Of a DNA stretch of 13,081 bases, positions 8,334 to 13,081 are shown piece after piece; the first letter of the stretch is position 1, and every line of letters begins with the position of its first letter. The translations under genes were made by a program, and so were the position numbers. The notes under the pieces are model-generated. The model did not search any database and was not told where the DNA came from. It worked only from the letters and a program-made list of their open reading frames with translations. This DNA is from JBAYDV01 sp041668045 (GTDB lineage Bacteria; Bacteroidota; Bacteroidia; Bacteroidales; UBA932): contig JBAYDV010000057.1 in the NCBI GenBank assembly GCA_041668045.1, positions 1 to 13,081 on the forward strand. The letters run 5' to 3'.

Positions 8334-9642
8334 CAACTTTAATAAGAGCAGTAACTATTAAGGTAGCTATACAGCAAAGCATCACCCACCAGAAAAAACC
8401 AACATAGCCAATATGATCTTGAATCCATCCCGCTGCCATACCAGGAAGCATCATACCAAGAGCCATAAAAGCGGTACATATAGCATAATGTGAAGTTTTA
8501 CTTGGACCTTCTGCAAAATATATTAAATATAACATAAAAGCAGTAAACCCGAACCCATAACCAAACTGCTCAATGAAAACGCAAGCATTAATAACCACCA
8601 TAGAGATAATATTACTCATATCAGGCTGAGCCATACTAAGATAGCAAAAAACCACACATGGCAATGTTAAAGATAAAGCCATCGGCCACAGCCACTTTTT
8701 AAGCCCGTCTCTAGAGACCAATATACCACCTAAAATACCACCTAAAGTTAATCCTATAATCCCTATCGTGCCATAAACAAAACCGACTTGCATCGTAGAA
8801 AGTCCTAAACCACCTACTTCTTGACTATCTAATAGAAAAGGTTGTATTATTTTAACTAACTGAGCTTCTGGCAATCTAAATAAAAGCATAAACAATACCG
8901 CTATAAAAACATCTTTTTTTTCAAAAAATGAAACAAAAGTATTTATAAAACCATGCAATATACTCTTTCCTGACATCTTAGAAGAAGACAGCTGCGAAGC
9001 ATCAGAAGACATCAATTCATATGAACTCTTATCCAAAGAAGGACGTGGCAATATCCACCTATGGTATAATGTTATCAGTAAAAAGAAAACAGAAATCATT
9101 AAAAAGGTTATAGACCACGCACGTGGTATATCTCCTAATCTAGTTTCAAGTGCTCCAGCTACTATAACTAAAATTCCTTGACCAAAAATAGTAGCTAATC
9201 TATAAAAAGTACTTCTTATACCAACGAAAAAAGACTGCCGGGAATGATCTAAAGCCAACATATAAAAACCATCCGCAGCTATATCATGAGTAGCAGATGA
9301 AAACCCAATAATCCAAAAGCCTATTAGAACATAACGTACATAATTATGCACAGGTATAAGAAAGGCCACAGCTGCCAAAGCTATGGCTATAATTAACTGC
9401 GTTAAAATAATCCACCACCTCTTAGTCTTTATGATATCTACAAAGGGACTCCAAAAAGGTTTAATCACCCATGGAAGATATAACCAACCAGTAAGATAAG
9501 CTAGTTCAGTATTCGACATCCCCATCTTCTTGAATAATATCACAGATATAGTATTAACTACTATATAAGGCAAACCCTCTGCGAAATAAAGAGTTGGTAT
9601 CCATGCCCATGGATTTATATTTTTGACCTTAGATAGCAGCAT
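8302..9642 (-). CDS. AmpG-like MFS permease, probably for muropeptides
   Basis: A 446-residue protein with about twelve predicted helices in two halves, joined by a serine-rich, charged cytoplasmic loop (near residues 205-240). The start, LYFAEGLPYIVVNTISVILF, and the following WLYLPWVIKPFWSPFVD match the pattern of the AmpG branch of the major facilitator superfamily. AmpG proteins carry GlcNAc-anhydroMurNAc muropeptides into the cytoplasm using the proton gradient. The downstream neighbour is a NamZ-type muramidase and the upstream one carries a SpoIID domain, which supports a peptidoglycan-fragment substrate. The ATG at 9642 lies 11 bases after the stop of the upstream gene, and the 3' end overlaps the start of the DUF1343 gene. 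Related permeases with other sugar substrates exist, so the substrate is inferred. Confidence 0.82.
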   Translation of the reverse strand: MLLSKVKNINPWAWIPTLYFAEGLPYIVVNTISVILFKKMGMSNTELAYLTGWLYLPWVIKPFWSPFVDIIKTKRWWIILTQLIIAIALAAVAFLIPVHNYVRYVLIGFWIIGFSSATHDIAADGFYMLALDHSRQSFFVGIRSTFYRLATIFGQGILVIVAGALETRLGDIPRAWSITFLMISVFFLLITLYHRWILPRPSLDKSSYELMSSDASQLSSSKMSGKSILHGFINTFVSFFEKKDVFIAVLFMLLFRLPEAQLVKIIQPFLLDSQEVGGLGLSTMQVGFVYGTIGIIGLTLGGILGGILVSRDGLKKWLWPMALSLTLPCVVFCYLSMAQPDMSNIISMVVINACVFIEQFGYGFGFTAFMLYLIYFAEGPSKTSHYAICTAFMALGMMLPGMAAGWIQDHIGYVGFFWWVMLCCIATLIVTALIKVDAIYGKKEKI

Positions 9643-9653
9643 AGTTTTAAAAT

Positions 9654-11948
9654 TTAGTATTTTCTAACAAGTTGAATATTTTTATAATATTTATTTAATA
9701 TTTCTTTATAATTATATCCTTTTAAACCCATCAAAGAAGCTCCTATCTGACACAAACCTACTCCATGTCCCCATCCTGCTCCAAATAGTATAAATTTCTG
9801 AGGTACTTCACCAGAATTAATCTGTTCCTTTTTTACAACAAAAGCTGAACTATATAAACATGATTCGGAAAGGACTTTTCTAATTTCCAATTCTTTACCT
9901 ATAATTAAAGACTTTTGAGTACCTACTATTTTTAATTCTATAATTCTTCCTGAAGGGCCACGACGTATAGGTATTAAATCTAAAATCTCTCCAAAATTAT
10001 CATTAAGATTTTTGCTTATAAGCTTTCTAATCTCATCTTGAGTATAACTTACATTCCAACGATAATAATTAGTCGTTTCTTTATCAAAATTCACCATAAA
10101 ATCGCTAGCTTGTTCTTTATTTTCATACCCACAGAAAGCAGGAGGAAACGATAAAATCCATTTTTCAGCATCACTTTCATTAGTTAAATCCAACTCATGC
10201 CCAAATAGTTTTTTATCCTCTGCAGCATCTTCATCTGAACAGCATCGAACACTCTGCAAATAATCTTTATCTATATCTTCCCAACATGAAGAATACAACT
10301 CAGACCTTCCACCACAACACTTCGAATAAACAGCATTACAGATATTTCCATCACATTCCATTACCTCACCCCAAGTATCTTCTATAATCTCTCTAGCTTT
10401 AGATATAAATTTTTTATCTATTCCATGGTAACGCTGACAGTGATCATCTGCACAAACATCAAATTCTTGATGATCTTCATGTCCCTGCCATGTAATTAAT
10501 TTATCATCATTATCCACTTTAGCACTATTATTTAAATTCTCTGCATCTTCTATAGAATTACGTTTCTCTATAGTAGCCATAAGCCAAGAACGAGAAATAA
10601 TACTATGAGCTTTTAAGAATTCGATAGGAGCATTAGGAGCCATCTCAGAAGCAATAACACTTGTTAAATAATCCTCTATACCGATTATATTAATAGCATT
10701 TAATTTATTATAAGACACGATAATCACCAAAGAACCTTGAAATTTCTCATTTTCCAAACGTTCCCAATGGAACCCCTTACCTATCTTAACTTTTTCTATT
10801 TCATAAATCCCCTTATCATAATCTTCTGGGAAAAAATTCAAAGCGGCATAATCACTACCATTCCACTCTATCATATTATTATGATACTTAAAATTCTGCC
10901 GTCCTCTAATACTTATATCTCCCAACTTATATTCAGTTAAGAAATTAACAGAAACTTCATTATCTTCTACAATACCTACACTAACACTCTTTTGAATACG
11001 ACTTAGCTTAGTTTTAAATTTCTTAATTATACTTTGAACTTCAGTAAAATCGATAAGCACTTCATTCATAATTCCTAAGATATCATCAGAAGTAACTTTA
11101 TGAAAGTCTTCCTCCAAAGGAGTTATAATCACACCTGCCATCTCTACTGAAGCAGGACTAATCATTAATCGGTCTCTCCCTTTAGCGTAATAACAATGAG
11201 GTCTATGACCTTTACGAGCGAAGATAATAGTCTTCCATATACCATCAGACTTACTCGTCAAAACATTTATCATCGGCTCTATATCATCCTCCCTGATATT
11301 CATCGAAGAAAATAAAGTATCGAATACTTTATTCATCCCATCCATAGTACTAGATTCGATATAAAAAGCAGCTCGTGGACCATTAACTAAAGTAGCACAA
11401 ATAGTATCAACATCTGAATAAAAGACTTTCTTCTTAAAATTATCGATATTATTTAATAATGGTAAATTTCCTTTTATCACAGCTTGAAAATGTTGATGGT
11501 CAGGAGCCGATGCACCACATCGTGGTCCATTATAAAAGATATCATAATCATCCAACTCTTCAGCCATAGCCAACATATCCTTATAATACCAATGAATAGT
11601 TTGGGACTTATGCATATCATTAACTATCGTCAAATGCCTTCTAAAAATAGGATAAGGATTAACTAAAACATTATAAATATCTCCAGAAGGAGCATGAAAT
11701 TTTATATCTTTCTGAACAGATGGTCTATTTTCCTCACATAAATAACATTTTCGGTGTTTAATAGTCTCACTATCCACCTTCGCACCAGAAGAAAAAATTC
11801 TAGCATAATTACACTGGACATTAACTTTAAACGATCCTAAATCAAGTTCCTTTACTTTTGTTTTCTTTAAATTTGCATAATTATCAGCGACTAGTTCCCA
11901 ATTAGCCAACTGGTCTTTAAATAAAGCTTCGATATCCATATTAGTCAT
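9654..11948 (-). CDS. DUF4922 (HIT-like) domain fused to a SpoIID/LytB domain
   Basis: A 764-residue, two-part protein. Residues about 1-310 match DUF4922: a CYLC pair (Cys68, Cys71), then SAPDHQHFQA (His151, His153, Gln155), the H-x-H-x-Q motif of HIT/GalT-type nucleotidyltransferases and phosphorylases. Residues about 400-760 are a SpoIID/LytB domain: IEDYLTSVIASEMAPNAP (Glu435 aligns with the catalytic Glu of SpoIID lytic transglycosylases), CADDHCQRYHG (Cys499, Cys504, a likely metal site), CCGG (544-547) and GAGWGHGVGLCQIGA (723-737). No signal peptide or membrane helix is visible at the N-terminus, so it is probably cytoplasmic, although SpoIID domains usually work outside. The start codon overlaps the end of the glycosyltransferase gene by 8 bases (ATGACTAA), which suggests translational coupling. 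A peptidoglycan-fragment role is inferred from context; the DUF4922 reaction is unknown. Confidence 0.85.
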   Translation of the reverse strand: MTNMDIEALFKDQLANWELVADNYANLKKTKVKELDLGSFKVNVQCNYARIFSSGAKVDSETIKHRKCYLCEENRPSVQKDIKFHAPSGDIYNVLVNPYPIFRRHLTIVNDMHKSQTIHWYYKDMLAMAEELDDYDIFYNGPRCGASAPDHQHFQAVIKGNLPLLNNIDNFKKKVFYSDVDTICATLVNGPRAAFYIESSTMDGMNKVFDTLFSSMNIREDDIEPMINVLTSKSDGIWKTIIFARKGHRPHCYYAKGRDRLMISPASVEMAGVIITPLEEDFHKVTSDDILGIMNEVLIDFTEVQSIIKKFKTKLSRIQKSVSVGIVEDNEVSVNFLTEYKLGDISIRGRQNFKYHNNMIEWNGSDYAALNFFPEDYDKGIYEIEKVKIGKGFHWERLENEKFQGSLVIIVSYNKLNAINIIGIEDYLTSVIASEMAPNAPIEFLKAHSIISRSWLMATIEKRNSIEDAENLNNSAKVDNDDKLITWQGHEDHQEFDVCADDHCQRYHGIDKKFISKAREIIEDTWGEVMECDGNICNAVYSKCCGGRSELYSSCWEDIDKDYLQSVRCCSDEDAAEDKKLFGHELDLTNESDAEKWILSFPPAFCGYENKEQASDFMVNFDKETTNYYRWNVSYTQDEIRKLISKNLNDNFGEILDLIPIRRGPSGRIIELKIVGTQKSLIIGKELEIRKVLSESCLYSSAFVVKKEQINSGEVPQKFILFGAGWGHGVGLCQIGASLMGLKGYNYKEILNKYYKNIQLVRKY

Positions 11949-13081
11949 TTATTTTTTTCCTATATTCTAACTCCAAAGATCTAATACTATCCTTATAATA
12001 ATTATATCTATTCATCTTTTCTCGACTAAGAGAAGCATCTGAATTTCCATTCCATCGTCTGCAATTATATAAAACATCATAAATTCTAGCTATCTTATAA
12101 TTAGAAGAAATACGTAAAGCCATAGCATAATCCTCTCCATAGCTAACGTTGGGAAATAGAATCTTTCTCACTATATCGGTATAAAAGGCTCTTGGAGCTC
12201 CCAGGCCATTAATTCTCAATGCATTATTATGTCCATTCTCTGGTGTCCACTCTTTATGGTCGATTATGCCAGCAGGAAGTACATTCTCATCAAAATCCGT
12301 CATCCTATAACTTCCTATAACCATCGCTGCACCAGTCTGATAAAACTTATCCACAATAGTCTGCAACACATTATCATCCGAATATGTATCATCACTATCC
12401 AACTGCACAGCAAACCTACCACACTCCTTATTCTCACACGCTTCATTCCAGCACCCACCTATACCTAAAGTATTAATCTCAGGCAATAAGTGTAGTATCT
12501 TCGAAGGACATACATCTTTCAGAGCATCAATAATCTCCCCCGTACCATCAGTAGAATGATTATCTACGACGATTATATTATATGAAAACTTCGTTTTCTG
12601 TCTAAGAGCAGATGCTATAGCCTGGGCAATGGTAGCCCGCCTGTTGAACACTGGTATTACCACACTCACCTCACGAGGAAACTCTAGGCTATATTCACAC
12701 TTTTCTAAAACAGGTTTTAGAAAAGCCCCGACTGCCTTCAAATGAGCAGTAGCTATTCTTTCCATCTCCTTTTGGATATTCGCATTCTTAGGATCTACAT
12801 AATCATATATTTTTTCTCCAGAGCGGCGTCTATCTAACTCATACTCAGAATACAAAGGCTCATTAATATGATAAATACTCTTTCCCGGTCCATCTATTCT
12901 AGAAAGTCGAAGAGTCAAATCATACAAAGCACCATACTCATAATCCACATCCATCTCTCCTACTATCCTCCTCACTACATCAGTACGAAAAAAACGGACA
13001 GCTCCGAAATCGAAGTCATCACGCAGACTACCTTTCTGATAATCTATTACGGGAGCTGCTTCTATAATACCTGATGAAGAC
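11941..13081 (-). CDS. Tandem-domain family 2 glycosyltransferase (5'-partial)
   Basis: The frame stays open to the right edge, so the start lies outside; 379 residues are visible. Residues about 136-365 are a GT-A fold family 2 glycosyltransferase: VSVVIPVFNRRATIAQAI at the start, IVVDNHSTDGTGEI for nucleotide binding, QLDSDDTYSD holding the DxD-type metal-binding acids, and GEDYAMALRIS near the end. The visible N-terminal part (DFGAVRFFRTDVVRRI, later DYEYGALYDLTLRL) resembles the end of that same domain, so a first GT2 domain probably lies mostly beyond the edge. No membrane helices are seen. It is the first visible gene of the operon and shares 8 bases with the DUF4922-SpoIID gene. The sugar donor and acceptor are unknown. 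The GTG at 12975 is internal, not the start. Confidence 0.85.
   Translation of the reverse strand, partial: SSSGIIEAAPVIDYQKGSLRDDFDFGAVRFFRTDVVRRIVGEMDVDYEYGALYDLTLRLSRIDGPGKSIYHINEPLYSEYELDRRRSGEKIYDYVDPKNANIQKEMERIATAHLKAVGAFLKPVLEKCEYSLEFPREVSVVIPVFNRRATIAQAIASALRQKTKFSYNIIVVDNHSTDGTGEIIDALKDVCPSKILHLLPEINTLGIGGCWNEACENKECGRFAVQLDSDDTYSDDNVLQTIVDKFYQTGAAMVIGSYRMTDFDENVLPAGIIDHKEWTPENGHNNALRINGLGAPRAFYTDIVRKILFPNVSYGEDYAMALRISSNYKIARIYDVLYNCRRWNGNSDASLSREKMNRYNYYKDSIRSLELEYRKKIND

Noticed and set aside
8334..8336. TTG start for the DUF1343 gene
   Set aside because: An ATG follows directly at 8333 and another at 8324; both keep the signal peptide and need no rare start.
10737..10940. Short plus-strand frames inside the minus-strand operon (10737-10940, 11484-11666, 12229-12468, 12868-13074)
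   Set aside because: They lie opposite conserved coding sequence and look like chance open frames.
11941..12975. GTG at 12975 as the start of the glycosyltransferase
   Set aside because: The frame continues without a stop to 13081 and the upstream residues resemble the end of a GT2 domain, so the codon is internal.

Overview
The window is AT-rich DNA that looks like a member of the Bacteroidota, most likely Bacteroidales. The grounds are gene content: a DUF4922 protein, a SpoIID/LytB-domain protein, an AmpG-like permease and a DUF1343 (NamZ-type) protein in one operon. No start codon has a clear Shine-Dalgarno sequence, which also fits that phylum. The species cannot be named from the sequence alone. 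The two halves differ in base composition: sampled lines of the left half fall in the 20s to low 30s percent G+C, while lines near the right edge reach about 40%.

Left half, plus strand (1-6980). A very large membrane protein enters from the left edge. Its visible part is the second half of an RND efflux permease. It runs without a stop through six extra predicted membrane helices into a complete ABC-type ATPase domain. An ABC-2-type permease with six membrane helices follows after 18 bases. Together they look like a combined RND/ABC export system, and this is the most unusual item in the window. After a 146-base gap comes a soluble PAS-GAF-GAF histidine kinase with all its catalytic motifs and no partner response regulator in view.

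Right half, minus strand (7026-13081). Four tightly packed genes read leftward: a glycosyltransferase with tandem GT2 domains (cut by the right edge), a fusion of a HIT-like DUF4922 domain with a SpoIID/LytB domain, an AmpG-like MFS permease, and a secreted DUF1343/NamZ-type exo-beta-N-acetylmuramidase. They overlap by 8 bases, are spaced by 11 bases, and overlap by about 23-32 bases, so they are almost certainly one operon. The set suggests peptidoglycan turnover or salvage: NamZ would trim MurNAc from glycan chains outside the cytoplasm and the MFS protein would carry fragments across the inner membrane. The role of the DUF4922-SpoIID fusion, which has no visible signal peptide, is open.

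The two halves converge at a 45-base gap (6981-7025). No tRNA, rRNA, CRISPR array, insertion sequence or attachment site was seen, and no gene-free stretch exceeds 300 bases.
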